Origin: G963678445 sp963678445
GTDB taxonomy: Bacteria; Hydrogenedentota; Hydrogenedentia; Hydrogenedentales; G963678445
Assembly (NCBI GenBank): GCA_963678445.1
Contig: OY782877.1
Location: 4,836,001 to 4,900,000, forward strand
Length of the DNA: 64,000 bases
Reading direction: 5' to 3'
Notes under the pieces: generated by a model
Seen by the model: only the letters and a program-made list of their open reading frames with translations
Told to the model about the DNA's origin: nothing
Database searches by the model: none
Part shown: positions 1-9,097 of the stretch, one piece after another
How the letters are laid out: every line of letters begins with the position of its first letter
Numbering within the stretch: the stretch's first letter is position 1
Program-made: the position numbers and the translations under genes

Positions 1-96
1 ATCCTCCACGCTGTCGAAGACGCCCAACTGGAAGACCTAATCGGAGATAAAGCCACCGCGCAACAATACGTGCGCGACCACTGGCCAAAACCATAA
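1..96 (+). CDS. C-terminal fragment of an unidentified protein
   Basis: Frame 1 is open from the window edge to a TAA at 94-96 and encodes the last 31 residues of a protein. The tail contains LEDLIGDKATAQQYVRDHW, which loosely resembles the closing helix-hairpin-helix segment of UvrC-type proteins. That is a weak resemblance and not an identification. The rest of the gene lies outside the window. Confidence 0.45.
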   Translation: MLHAVEDAQLEDLIGDKATAQQYVRDHWPKP

Positions 97-173
97 AAAG
101 ACTTTTTCATTACAATTAAACAATTTACGAAAACACCAAATTAAAGAAGACTATAATTTCAAAAACTACAATA

Positions 174-202
174 TCGCTTTCTACGAATCATCTGGTTATA
201 AT
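174..202 (+). promoter_or_regulatory. Possible sigma-70 promoter of the surface protein gene
   Basis: A perfect TATAAT lies at 197-202, about 50 bases before the ATG at 255. The hexamer 17 bases upstream (TCGCTT at 174-179) is a poor -35, so the assignment rests mainly on the -10. Another TATAAT lies at 152-157. Confidence 0.35.
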
Positions 203-254
203 GGCTCTCTGTTTTTAAGAGAATTAACCCCACTATTCTTCTAAGGACCAAATC

Positions 255-1952
255 ATGAAACAGTTCTTATTTGTGACCTTTTTTGTAGCATGCAGCACAC
301 TCACACAACCCGTCCTCGCTTTTGATGGCGGAGATGGAAGCAGTGGAAATCCTTATCTGGTATCGACCGCAGCACATCTGGATAATGTTAGAAACCATCT
401 AGAGGCCCATTTCCTACAAACAGCCGATATTGATATCAGCGGCTATGCAAACTGGGTGCCGATTGGAGAGCCCCTAGGCCTTGGGTTTCAGGGGACATAT
501 GATGGACAAGGACGCATAATATCCGGCCTGACCATCAACCGACCACTGGAATTATGTTTGGGTTTATTTTGCCTCCTTGAAAATCCAGGGGTAATCCGCA
601 ACACCAACCTAACAAACTGCACCGTATTAGGCTTCCAAGCAGTAGGTACACTTTTGGGGGGAAACTACGATGGAACTGTCGAAAACTGTAGTACGGCAGG
701 AAGAGTGGAAGCACGTGACTGGTATGTCGGCGGCTTAACCGGCGTAAATATGGATGGAACGATTAAAAATTCTTTCTCTTCATGTAGCGTCACGGCGACC
801 AATACGGTGATTGCAGAGCCCTACCCGGAAAAAGCGGGGGGATTCGTAGGCGCAGTATACAGTAGCGGCACTATAACCAATTGCTATGCCACAGGAAACG
901 TGATCTCAGAAAATGCAGCAGGGGGATTTGTAGGGGATGCACATGGTGATAGCACCATAACCAACTGCTATGCCACAGGAAACGTGATCGCTCACAACAA
1001 ACGAGCAGGGGGATTTGTGGGCACCGCATTTGGAAACAGCAGCATACGCAATTGCTACGCCCGGGGAAACGCAACTGCACAAAACAATCAGGCAGGCGGA
1101 TTCTGTGGCGAAAATGCAAGCACAATTGAATACTGCTATTCGACAGGAACACCGTCTACGCCGGGCGCCGATATCGGCGGATTCTGTGGGTTAGACATCA
1201 GCGGAACCTATACCGCATGTTTTTATGACAGTACCCTCGCTGGATACACGGATTCGGGTAAAGGGGAACCTCTACCTACATCTTACCTGAAAGTGCGGAC
1301 ACCCTTCCTCAATGCGGACTGGGATTTCATCGCTGAAACCACGAACGGAACTGACGATTTTTGGAATATCGACTACTGCCAAACCCTCAACGCGGGCTAT
1401 CCCTACCTCGTTATGGAACGAGCGCATCACGTCATCACCTATGCAACCGATGGCACCGTGGGCGCAACCCTGGACGGACCCACATGCCAAGCAGTACTGA
1501 ATGCCGGAACCTGTGCCCCGGTAATCGCAGTCGCCCCCCCAAGTCAGCATTTTGCTCAATGGAGCGATGGCTCCACTAACAATCCGCGTACCGATACAAA
1601 CTTGGCCAGCGACCTAGATGTAACGGCATACTTTGAAGTCAATGAGTACTTGCTAACCTACATTGCAGGAGCAAATGGTTCCATTACAGGAGAATCTCAT
1701 CAAACTGTTACCCATGGTGGAAATGGTGCAAGCGTCGAGGCTATTCCCGACCAAGGCTACAAATTTGTGCACTGGAGTGACGGCTCCACCACCAATCCAC
1801 GTACCGATACAAACTTGGCCAGCGACCTTACCGTCGTAGCAAACTTTGCTGAAATACCCATGCCTGTAACTGGAAAAACCGGGCTACTGCTAAGCATTTT
1901 CCTACTGCTACTACTAGGTGCACTCGCGTTGAAAAAGGCAAAAAAAGCGTAG
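255..1952 (+). CDS. Secreted GLUG-repeat surface protein with C-terminal membrane anchor
   Basis: A 565-residue exported protein. An N-terminal signal peptide (about residues 1-22, ending near VLAF) is followed by at least five GLUG-type repeats (about 155-325) of the form GGFVG...TITNCYATGNV. Two divergent InlB-B-type repeats follow (about 390-540), each with WSDGSTxNPRTDTNLASDL. The C-terminus is a hydrophobic helix preceded by PMPVTG and followed by a Lys-rich tail, like a PEP-CTERM/IPTL-type sorting signal. The start is supported by AAGGA seven bases before the ATG. GLUG and B-repeat proteins are usually adhesins or cell-surface structural proteins; the ligand is unknown. The nearly identical DNA at about 1561-1615 and 1770-1824 indicates a recent internal duplication. 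Confidence 0.8.
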   Translation: MKQFLFVTFFVACSTLTQPVLAFDGGDGSSGNPYLVSTAAHLDNVRNHLEAHFLQTADIDISGYANWVPIGEPLGLGFQGTYDGQGRIISGLTINRPLELCLGLFCLLENPGVIRNTNLTNCTVLGFQAVGTLLGGNYDGTVENCSTAGRVEARDWYVGGLTGVNMDGTIKNSFSSCSVTATNTVIAEPYPEKAGGFVGAVYSSGTITNCYATGNVISENAAGGFVGDAHGDSTITNCYATGNVIAHNKRAGGFVGTAFGNSSIRNCYARGNATAQNNQAGGFCGENASTIEYCYSTGTPSTPGADIGGFCGLDISGTYTACFYDSTLAGYTDSGKGEPLPTSYLKVRTPFLNADWDFIAETTNGTDDFWNIDYCQTLNAGYPYLVMERAHHVITYATDGTVGATLDGPTCQAVLNAGTCAPVIAVAPPSQHFAQWSDGSTNNPRTDTNLASDLDVTAYFEVNEYLLTYIAGANGSITGESHQTVTHGGNGASVEAIPDQGYKFVHWSDGSTTNPRTDTNLASDLTVVANFAEIPMPVTGKTGLLLSIFLLLLLGALALKKAKKA

Positions 1953-1984
1953 GGATAGCTTCCAAAGTGCTCCAAAAATAAATG

Positions 1985-2054
1985 TTCCTACGGTCAGGGA
2001 TGACAAAGATACACTATGCGAGTGGCGCAGCCCACTTGAGGATCACCTGTAGGC
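1985..2054 (+). repeat. Dispersed intergenic repeat, copy D
   Basis: This segment contains CGGTCAGGGATGA, then ACTATGCGAGTGGCGCAGCC and CCACTTG, and matches the other copies at 38845, 39574 and 56377. The AGTGG/CCACT inverted repeat conserved in the family is present. It lies between two convergent genes. Function is unknown. Confidence 0.55.
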
Positions 2055-2068
2055 ATTAAGAGGAAAAC

Positions 2069-2102
2069 TTGGGGAACCTTTTCCAGAAAAAAGGTTCCCC
2101 AA
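2069..2102. terminator. Bidirectional hairpin terminator
   Basis: A perfect 14-bp stem (TTGGGGAACCTTTT at 2069-2082, complement at 2089-2102) with a 6-base loop lies between the convergent surface-protein and histidine-kinase genes. It resembles the GGGGAAACTTTTT hairpins near 24.2 kb. Confidence 0.7.
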
Positions 2103-2118
2103 AAATAATACTATCCTC

Positions 2119-3684
2119 CTATTGCGGAAGAACGTTGCTATCGGATGCATAGGGCAGGAAAACGGTGAAGGTTGTTCCTTTTCCCTCTTTGCTGGTGACA
2201 CTAATGGTTCCGCCATGTTCTTCAACAATTTTCCGTGAACATGCCAAGCCCAGACCGGTTCCTGTGCCCTGTTTTGTGGTAAAAAAAGCATTAAACAGCT
2301 TTGGGCGTACTGCCTCGGGGATACCAGGACCGGTGTCTTCTACAATGCAAAAGCATCCGTCTTTCGTATACTGACAGGACAAGGTGACGGTTCCCCCTTT
2401 TTCTTCACAGGCTTCCAGCGCATTGGTTACCAGGTTCAGAAGAACACGGTAGATCTCCCGCGCATCCACATCTATCCGCCCCCCTTCCATCGTCGCAAAA
2501 TGAAGCTCCACATTAGCCTTTTGCGCCTTTTCCAGAATCACCTCCGCCGCCTCTCGTAAAAGCTGTGTCACATCGTAGGGCATACACTCAGGTTCGCGAT
2601 CCCGCGCTACTGTCAGTATATTAAGCACCAGAGAATCCACGCGTTCAATAGCACGCTTCAACAAAGGCCAGCCGCGTTCCAAAAGGTTCAAATTCTGTTT
2701 TTCTACCGCACGATTAATCAAATCACTGCCGCCCCGCAGCCCCGTCAGCACATTCTTGATGCAATGCCCCAAGCCTGCCGTTGCTTCGCCAATCGCAGCC
2801 AATCGTTCCTGCACTATTTTCTCCTGATAGAGCCTCGCATTTTCTACTGCTACACCAACGACTTGTGCAATAGCGGTCAACAATCCCAGTTCTTCTGCTG
2901 AAAAGGCGGTAGGCTGTGGGCCTGAATCCACATAGAGCACGCCAATCACGGATTCGCGCCCACACAACGGTGCACACATCGCTGAGGAAATCGCGTTACA
3001 CATGATGCTCTCCGCCTGATCGAAACGGCTATCCTCCTGCGCATTCAACGTCAACACCGCTTCCTTTTGCGCGACAACATGCTGAATCAAGGTATGGCTC
3101 ACTGGCGGTACGGTATCGGTGGTATCGCGGGAAAGCGAAGCGCGGATTTCGGGCAACTGTGCTCTTTCATTGCAGAATAATACGAAACCCCGCTGCACGG
3201 GCAATGCCTCGAATATCAGTTCGAGAATCTGGCTCAATAAGGCGTCCAGGTCAAAAACTGTGCCTAACAACTGCGCTGCACGATACAAAACAGGAAGACG
3301 CGCCCCGCTGGCTTCTCCCATAATAGATGACTGCAGCAGCGCTGCCTTTTCAGGGGAAATCACCGTCTGGCCTAATGTGGAATCGGGACGTTTCACAAGA
3401 TGGCATAACGTATCGCCAATTTGCAGGGTATCGCCTTCGCACAAAGGAGATTTAAGCCGTTTTTGCCCATTAATCAGAATACCATTGCGCGAGCCCACAT
3501 CCTCCACTACAGGAGCATCATTCTCAAAAAAAAGGCGTGCATGCTTACGCGACACCCGCCCGTCATTCAATCGCACATCACAATCCACTCCGCGACCTAT
3601 CAACAATCCCGCTTCGGAAAGATCTACGTGATGTGCCGTTCCCTGTCCATCCTGAAAAACTAGTTCATACCGCTGCATAGGCAT
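2119..3684 (-). CDS. FHA-GAF sensor histidine kinase
   Basis: A 521-residue soluble kinase with no membrane segment. Domains in order: an FHA phosphothreonine-binding domain (about 20-95, with LIGRGVDCDVRLND and VSRKHARL), a GAF sensor domain (about 130-285), a phosphoacceptor-like helix containing GLGHCIKN (about 300-315), and an HATPase domain with VLLNLVTNALEACEE, VEDTGPGIPE and TGTGLGLACSRKI. It probably autophosphorylates in response to a cytoplasmic signal and may dock on phosphothreonine proteins through FHA; a Ser/Thr kinase is encoded at 56522. The ATG follows GGAG at seven bases. The response-regulator gene ends 91 bases upstream on the same strand, so the two probably form a pair. 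Confidence 0.87.
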   Translation of the reverse strand: MPMQRYELVFQDGQGTAHHVDLSEAGLLIGRGVDCDVRLNDGRVSRKHARLFFENDAPVVEDVGSRNGILINGQKRLKSPLCEGDTLQIGDTLCHLVKRPDSTLGQTVISPEKAALLQSSIMGEASGARLPVLYRAAQLLGTVFDLDALLSQILELIFEALPVQRGFVLFCNERAQLPEIRASLSRDTTDTVPPVSHTLIQHVVAQKEAVLTLNAQEDSRFDQAESIMCNAISSAMCAPLCGRESVIGVLYVDSGPQPTAFSAEELGLLTAIAQVVGVAVENARLYQEKIVQERLAAIGEATAGLGHCIKNVLTGLRGGSDLINRAVEKQNLNLLERGWPLLKRAIERVDSLVLNILTVARDREPECMPYDVTQLLREAAEVILEKAQKANVELHFATMEGGRIDVDAREIYRVLLNLVTNALEACEEKGGTVTLSCQYTKDGCFCIVEDTGPGIPEAVRPKLFNAFFTTKQGTGTGLGLACSRKIVEEHGGTISVTSKEGKGTTFTVFLPYASDSNVLPQ

Positions 3685-3775
3685 GCATATACTCCAACCT
3701 TAATTCACGACGTAATTTACACGTTCAGAAAATAAAACCAATATATCTTCCGGGTACCGAAAGTTCTGGCTTAGC

Positions 3776-4174
3776 TCAACCAATTGCACCCATAATCGAA
3801 TGCAACAAGAAATCCGGGTCGACAGGTTTGTCTACAAAAGCCTCGGGCCCCCGAATACTAAACGCAGATTCCAGTGCAGCAGCATTGTACAGCGTTGCTC
3901 CCCGTTCCTCATTGATCCCTGTTAGCATGATTACAGGAATTTCCTCGGTAAAAGGCGATCTTCGCAAGCGACGTAATGCCTCAAATCCATCCATCACCGG
4001 CATGCTTACGTCCATGATGATGAGATCCGGCTCCTCGCTTTCCACCAGATCCAAGGCTTCCTCCCCATTACACGCCTCCAGGGTTTCCCAGCCTTCCCCC
4101 TCCATAATGGAAACGACAAATATACGGCTGTCTTCATCATCGTCCACAACCAATACTTTTTTCCCAATATCCAT
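3776..4174 (-). CDS. Stand-alone response regulator (receiver domain)
   Basis: A 132-residue single-domain receiver protein of the CheY type. The acidic pocket VVDDDEDSR and the phosphoacceptor loop LIIMDVSMPVMDG are visible, with an LTG near the conserved Thr and a Lys in VDKPVDP. There is no output domain, so it must act by protein contact or as part of a phosphorelay. The start is set at the ATG at 4174 because AAGGAG lies a few bases upstream; the longer reading frame up to 4228 has no ribosome-binding site. It lies just upstream of the FHA-GAF kinase, its likely partner. Confidence 0.85.
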   Translation of the reverse strand: MDIGKKVLVVDDDEDSRIFVVSIMEGEGWETLEACNGEEALDLVESEEPDLIIMDVSMPVMDGFEALRRLRRSPFTEEIPVIMLTGINEERGATLYNAAALESAFSIRGPEAFVDKPVDPDFLLHSIMGAIG

Positions 4175-4235
4175 CAATATTCTCCTTAGCAACACACCTC
4201 CTACCAGTATACACCGGCACAAACACATAACAAGT

Positions 4236-4282
4236 TAAAAATGCGCCGTTCCCCACATTCAATAGGGTACGACGCATTTTTT
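4236..4282 (-). terminator. Rho-independent terminator after the lipoprotein gene
   Basis: The inverted repeat AAAAATGCGCCGTTCCC and GGGTACGACGCATTTTT forms a long stem with a mismatch and a G-T pair. It is flanked by A and T runs and can work in either direction. It sits just beyond the stop of the minus-strand gene ending at 4301. Confidence 0.7.
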
Positions 4283-4300
4283 ACCAGCAGATTTCAATAC

Positions 4301-4852
4301 TCAGTTGCTAATCCCGACGTCAAACGCGCCCAATACGGGTAACGACGCCCCTCCAACCGCAATTACACCGCCCCAAGTGCCTGCATAAGCATCCATGGCC
4401 CCATCCGCATCAATGTCTTGTCCTTTGCCAATAAAGGCCAAGCGCATGCAAGCTTCGCCTTCGGGACATTCTTCGAGAATATCCGGCGAGTTCAGTTCAA
4501 TAGTCCCATCGGGCAACATCACCCCTTCGACAGTAATAGGTGCAATAGTAAAACTTTCACTGACAGGAAGTCCCAATCCCTGCAACCATTCCACTACGGC
4601 GACACAGGAAAGGTTCAGCTGTACGGTTCCGGAAATCTTCACATTCTCCAAGGGCAGGGCGGTAATATCCTGGGCCAATGTCATCGTAATACCGCAACCT
4701 TCCAACAATTCCGCTGTATCTTCTGTACCGATAGACCAAGTCCCTTGGTATGTCCCCGTCGCATCAAACGGTATTAACTCATCAAGCGGACATCCCATCA
4801 ACACCACGGAGCCACACAGGATAGTCGTTGTCAAAAGCAGTATTTTTTTCAT
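4301..4852 (-). CDS. Predicted lipoprotein of unknown function
   Basis: A 183-residue protein with a lipoprotein signal: MKKILLLTTTILCGSVVLMGC, lipobox LMGC, acylated Cys about residue 21. The mature part is acidic and probably beta-rich (GTYQGTWSIG, then repeated short strands) and contains several Cys. I do not recognise the family. It should be anchored on the periplasmic side of a membrane. The ATG follows GAAAGGAT. It is a single-gene unit with its own terminator at 4236-4282. Confidence 0.7.
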   Translation of the reverse strand: MKKILLLTTTILCGSVVLMGCPLDELIPFDATGTYQGTWSIGTEDTAELLEGCGITMTLAQDITALPLENVKISGTVQLNLSCVAVVEWLQGLGLPVSESFTIAPITVEGVMLPDGTIELNSPDILEECPEGEACMRLAFIGKGQDIDADGAMDAYAGTWGGVIAVGGASLPVLGAFDVGISN

Positions 4853-5076
4853 TATGCAATCCTTTCATTTTGAGCAATCGCAGTGCAGCAATATGTAGTA
4901 ACACGCAATCTTGCGCACGCATCGCGGCACTCCGTGCAAAACAGCCTCACCCAACAGTACCAATAGTCCTATCCTTTGTTACCTGCTCAAGCATCCGAAT
5001 CACTGCCAGAAGAGGTTGAGACTTGTTTGCTATCCCAAATCAATGGTAGGTTAACGCCATAAAGGGAGGTTGAGCT

Positions 5077-5556
5077 ATGCCGGTCTTGGATTCGTTAGAA
5101 CAGGAAATTTGCCGTCGCCTGAGCGCACTAGGAAAAACATTGGCAACAGCGGAATCGTGCTCCGGAGGACTGATAGCCCATCGGATTACAAACGTAGCCG
5201 GGGCATCGGCGATTTTCGCTGGCGGCATGGTGGCATATAGCAACACAGTGAAAGAAAATTTGCTGGGGGTGTCGGCGATGACGTTGACAAGTTTCGGGGC
5301 GGTAAGTGCGGAGACGGCACGAGAGATGGTGCTCGGCGCACAACGCTGTTTTGGCGTGGATTATGCCATAGCGGTGACAGGGATCGCTGGACCTGGTGGT
5401 GGAACAAAGGAAAAACCGGTAGGACTGGTGTACATTGCTGTAGCAGGTCCACAAGGCGAGATAGTCAAACGCCATGAATTCAACGGTGCACGGGAAGTAA
5501 TCAAGCAGCAGACAGCAGATGCTGCTTTGGCAATGATATGGGAGTGGCTTGAATAA
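5077..5556 (+). CDS. pncC: Nicotinamide-nucleotide amidase (CinA C-terminal family)
   Basis: A 159-residue protein matching the stand-alone CinA C-terminal family. Members deamidate nicotinamide mononucleotide to nicotinate mononucleotide in the pyridine-nucleotide salvage cycle. Visible motifs are TAESCSGGLIAHRIT with the catalytic Ser region, GGMVAYSNTVKENLLGV, and AVTGIAGPGGGTKEKPVGLVY. The length fits a single-domain PncC lacking the N-terminal COG1058 domain. GGGAGG lies seven bases before the ATG. The TAA is immediately followed by the dnaE ATG, so the two genes are surely cotranscribed. Confidence 0.92.
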   Translation: MPVLDSLEQEICRRLSALGKTLATAESCSGGLIAHRITNVAGASAIFAGGMVAYSNTVKENLLGVSAMTLTSFGAVSAETAREMVLGAQRCFGVDYAIAVTGIAGPGGGTKEKPVGLVYIAVAGPQGEIVKRHEFNGAREVIKQQTADAALAMIWEWLE

Positions 5557-8500
5557 ATGAGTGCAGATTTTGTGCATCTTCATGTGCACACGGAATACAG
5601 TATCCTGGATGGTTTGGGCAATGTAAAGAAGTTGCTGAATCGTTGCAAGGAATTAGAAATGGACGCCTGCGCCATGACAGATCATGGCAATCTGTTTGGC
5701 GCGGTAGAATTTTACAAGGCTGCCAAATCAAGCGGTGTCAAACCTATCATTGGCTGTGAGCTCTATGTTGCACCAGGGGATTGCCGCGATCGTTCCCCTA
5801 ACGATACAGGCCCAAAATATCACCATTTATTGCTGCTCTGCGAAAATGAGGCAGGCTATCACAACCTTTGCCGATTAAGTTCACAGGGCTATCTGGAGGG
5901 ATTCTATTACAAGCCACGGGTAGACAAGGAATTGCTCCGGAAGCATAGCGAGGGATTGATCGCCAGTTCAGCCTGTCTGGGAGGCGAAATCCCCAAGGCA
6001 ATTCTGAACGGTAAACCAGAGGTGGCGCGGGCTGCGATTGAAGAGTATATCGACATTTTCGGCAAGGACAATTTCCTGATCGAATTGATGGATCATGATA
6101 TTCCTGAGGAAGATCAGGTAAACCCCGTGTTGGCGTCATTGGCGGAAGAGTATGGCTTAATGCTTATTGCGACCAATGATTCGCATTATCCGACCCGCGA
6201 AGATGCTGAAGCGCATGAAGCGCTCTTATGCGTGCAGACAGGAACGACGTTGGAGGATGAAAAACGCTTCCGCTTTCCTAATGATCAATTCTATTTCCGG
6301 TCCGTAGAGGAAATGAAGGAACGTTTCGAACGCTGGCCAGAGGCCATATCCAATACGGTCAAGATTGCCGAACGCTGCGCAGTCGATATCCCTCTTGGGC
6401 AGCGCCTAATCCCTGCCTATCCACCCCCAGAGGGGAAAACACCCGAAGAATACCTGCGTGAGTTGGTGATGCAGGGTTTGAAGGAGCGCTACCCTGACAT
6501 GCCTCCGGCTTATGTGGAACGAGCCGAATATGAACTGGGCATTATTGCGCACATGCAGTTCGTGGATTACTTTCTGGTCGTGTGGGATCTGATCAATCAT
6601 GCCCGAAAAGAGGGTATCCCCGTCGGACCAGGCCGTGGTTCGGGTGCAGGAAGTATCGTAGCGTATTGCCTCTACATTACCAACATCGACCCGATGCGCT
6701 ATCACCTGCTGTTTGAGCGTTTCCTGAATCCCGACCGTGTGTCGATGCCTGACTTTGATATCGACTTCTGCTACAACCGTCGTGAGGAGATGATTGAGTA
6801 TTCCTATACAACGTATGGCAAAGAAAACGTCAGCCAAATCATCACCTTTGGCCGAATGCTGGCCAAAAACGTCATCCGTAATGTAGGGCGTGTCCTTGGA
6901 ATGCCATATGGAGAGGTAGACCGAATCGCCAAACTCATCCCGGATGAACTCAAGATCACCCTGAAAAAAGCGTGTGAAAAGGAACCCGAACTGGCGCAAC
7001 TTATCAAAGAAAATGCACAGGTCGGACATCTCTGGCGCTTGGCAGAACGCCTGGAGGGAACGATCGGCAGCTGCGGAACGCATGCCGCAGGCGTGGTGAT
7101 TTGCGATAAACCGCTGACGGATTTTGTTGCCTTGTTCAAAGCGAGCAGTTCGGAAACCATAGCAACCCAGGTGGAGATGAAGTGTGTCGAAGAGGTTGGC
7201 CTTCTGAAAATGGACTTTCTGGGGCTGCGCACTTTAACGGTGGTGCATGAAGCTGTACGGTTAATTAAAGAGAATAAAAACATCCCGATTGATATAGACA
7301 ATCTGGAACCCAATGATAATAAAACCTACGAATTGCTACGTTCGGGACAGACAACAGGCGTGTTTCAGTTGGAAAGTTCCGGCATGCGTGAATTGGCTAA
7401 GCGTATCGGGCTCCAGAGTCTCGAAGAGATGAGTGCACTGGTGGCATTGTACCGTCCTGGTCCAATGCAATTTATCGACACATACATTGAAGGTAAGTAT
7501 AACCCGGAAACTATTTCATACGATCATCCTATTACGAAACCCATCCTGGAAGAAACCTATGGCATCGCCGTTTATCAGGAACAGGTAATGCAGTTGGTGC
7601 AGGCCTGCGCCGGGTTCAGCTTGGGACAAGCCGATATTGTCCGCCGCGCCATGGGAAAAAAGAAAAAGGACCTGCTGGATCAACAAAAGGTCAAGTTCAT
7701 CGAGGGGTGTGCGGAAAGGGATATTGACGCCAAACTGGCCAATGTTATCTGGGACAAGATCGAAACGTTTGCGGGCTATGGTTTCAACAAATCCCACAGC
7801 GTGGCGTATGCTTTCGTCGCCTATCAAACAGCCTATCTTAAAGCCAATTATCCTGTAGAATTTATGTGTGCTTTGCTCACAAGTGAATCAGGCAATCTGG
7901 ACAAGGTGGCGGTGTATGTCGAGGAATGCCGCCGAATGGGGATCGAAGTCCTCCCCCCCGACGTCAATAAAAGTTATGCAAACTTTGCGGTGGAAGGCGA
8001 TTCTATCCGGTTCGGCATGGGGGCTATCAAGAATGTAGGCGAAGGTCCTACGGGCGCAATCGTAAAGGAACGTACCGAAAACGGCCCTTATGAGGATATA
8101 TACGATTTTTGCAGTCGTTTAGATACCCGCGTTGTCAATCGAAAATCGATTGAAAGCCTCAACAAGGCGGGGGCATTTGTCAGCACGGACTGGAATCGCA
8201 GACAGGTGGAATCGGTTCTGGACAGTGCCTTGAGTGAAGGACAAATTGCGCAACGAGAACGGGCCTCGGGACAGACCTCGCTGTTTGATATGAGCGGCAT
8301 GGAAGACGCGGTGGAGACGTTGCGGGTCAAACCGGAGCTTTTCGACTGGCCTGAAGCAGAACTCCTTCAGTATGAAAAGGAAATGATGGGGCTATATATC
8401 TCCAGCCATCCCCTAGCGCGCTATGAGGCCATATTACAACGATTCAACACCCTACAGCTCGAGAATCTTGCCGAGTATAAGGAAGGTGATGAAGTATACA

Positions 8501-9072
8501 TAGGTGGTCTACTCAACGGAGTCCGCATCTATGTAACAAAGCAGAACAAAAAGATGGCCTTTTTGAATCTGGAAACACGTGGAGGCTCATGCGAATTAAC
8601 CGTATTTTCGGATATATATGAACAAAACTCCAATCTACTTTTGGTGGATACTGCGGTGATGCTGGCGGCACATGTGAATTTCCGAAACAACGAACCTTCT
8701 CTCCTGGTCGATAATGTGTTTCCCTTGGAAGAGGCGGAAAAACATCTGGCCAAAGCGCTACACGTTCGTGTTCCTGCAAAACAATTGGGCAATGGCGAAT
8801 CAGAAAAACTCGCACAAATACTGGGGAAGCAACGCGGCGAAAGCGATGTATATTTGCATTGCATTTTACCCGATGAACGTGAAGTAGTCATACACGCCAC
8901 CAGTGCCTGTCGTGTAAGAATCAGCAAACCGCTTTGTAATGCCATTGATGCACTTTTGGGTGAGGGAGCCGCATTCACCAGTGCAGGAATGGGACTACCG
9001 AGCCATCAAACGCCGCAAAAAAAAGGGGCGGATACCGGCAAAAAACGTTGGAAGAAAAAAGCAGACGCTTGA
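5557..9072 (+). CDS. dnaE: DNA polymerase III alpha subunit
   Basis: A 1171-residue replicative polymerase subunit of normal DnaE length. Order of domains: PHP domain (about 4-210, with HLHVHTEYS, TDHGNLFG and ATNDSHY), palm and fingers with GPGRGSGAGSIVAYCL and the catalytic acidic motif PDFDIDFC (about 400-407), the YGFNKSHSVAYAF motif, a helix-hairpin-helix region near 800-850, and an OB fold near 985-1060 (EVYIGGLLNGVRI). The PHP metal ligands appear better kept than in E. coli, so residual phosphoesterase activity is possible (inference). The C-terminus is a Lys-rich tail. Its start codon directly abuts the pncC stop. Confidence 0.97.
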   Translation: MSADFVHLHVHTEYSILDGLGNVKKLLNRCKELEMDACAMTDHGNLFGAVEFYKAAKSSGVKPIIGCELYVAPGDCRDRSPNDTGPKYHHLLLLCENEAGYHNLCRLSSQGYLEGFYYKPRVDKELLRKHSEGLIASSACLGGEIPKAILNGKPEVARAAIEEYIDIFGKDNFLIELMDHDIPEEDQVNPVLASLAEEYGLMLIATNDSHYPTREDAEAHEALLCVQTGTTLEDEKRFRFPNDQFYFRSVEEMKERFERWPEAISNTVKIAERCAVDIPLGQRLIPAYPPPEGKTPEEYLRELVMQGLKERYPDMPPAYVERAEYELGIIAHMQFVDYFLVVWDLINHARKEGIPVGPGRGSGAGSIVAYCLYITNIDPMRYHLLFERFLNPDRVSMPDFDIDFCYNRREEMIEYSYTTYGKENVSQIITFGRMLAKNVIRNVGRVLGMPYGEVDRIAKLIPDELKITLKKACEKEPELAQLIKENAQVGHLWRLAERLEGTIGSCGTHAAGVVICDKPLTDFVALFKASSSETIATQVEMKCVEEVGLLKMDFLGLRTLTVVHEAVRLIKENKNIPIDIDNLEPNDNKTYELLRSGQTTGVFQLESSGMRELAKRIGLQSLEEMSALVALYRPGPMQFIDTYIEGKYNPETISYDHPITKPILEETYGIAVYQEQVMQLVQACAGFSLGQADIVRRAMGKKKKDLLDQQKVKFIEGCAERDIDAKLANVIWDKIETFAGYGFNKSHSVAYAFVAYQTAYLKANYPVEFMCALLTSESGNLDKVAVYVEECRRMGIEVLPPDVNKSYANFAVEGDSIRFGMGAIKNVGEGPTGAIVKERTENGPYEDIYDFCSRLDTRVVNRKSIESLNKAGAFVSTDWNRRQVESVLDSALSEGQIAQRERASGQTSLFDMSGMEDAVETLRVKPELFDWPEAELLQYEKEMMGLYISSHPLARYEAILQRFNTLQLENLAEYKEGDEVYIGGLLNGVRIYVTKQNKKMAFLNLETRGGSCELTVFSDIYEQNSNLLLVDTAVMLAAHVNFRNNEPSLLVDNVFPLEEAEKHLAKALHVRVPAKQLGNGESEKLAQILGKQRGESDVYLHCILPDEREVVIHATSACRVRISKPLCNAIDALLGEGAAFTSAGMGLPSHQTPQKKGADTGKKRWKKKADA

Positions 9073-9097
9073 TTTTTCACTGTTGGGAGGAAAAAAC

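Noticed and set aside
8939..9097. Longer N-terminus of the rhamnosidase overlapping the dnaE end
   Set aside because: GTG at 9098 has an ideal ribosome-binding site and gives a signal peptide; the extension would bury it.
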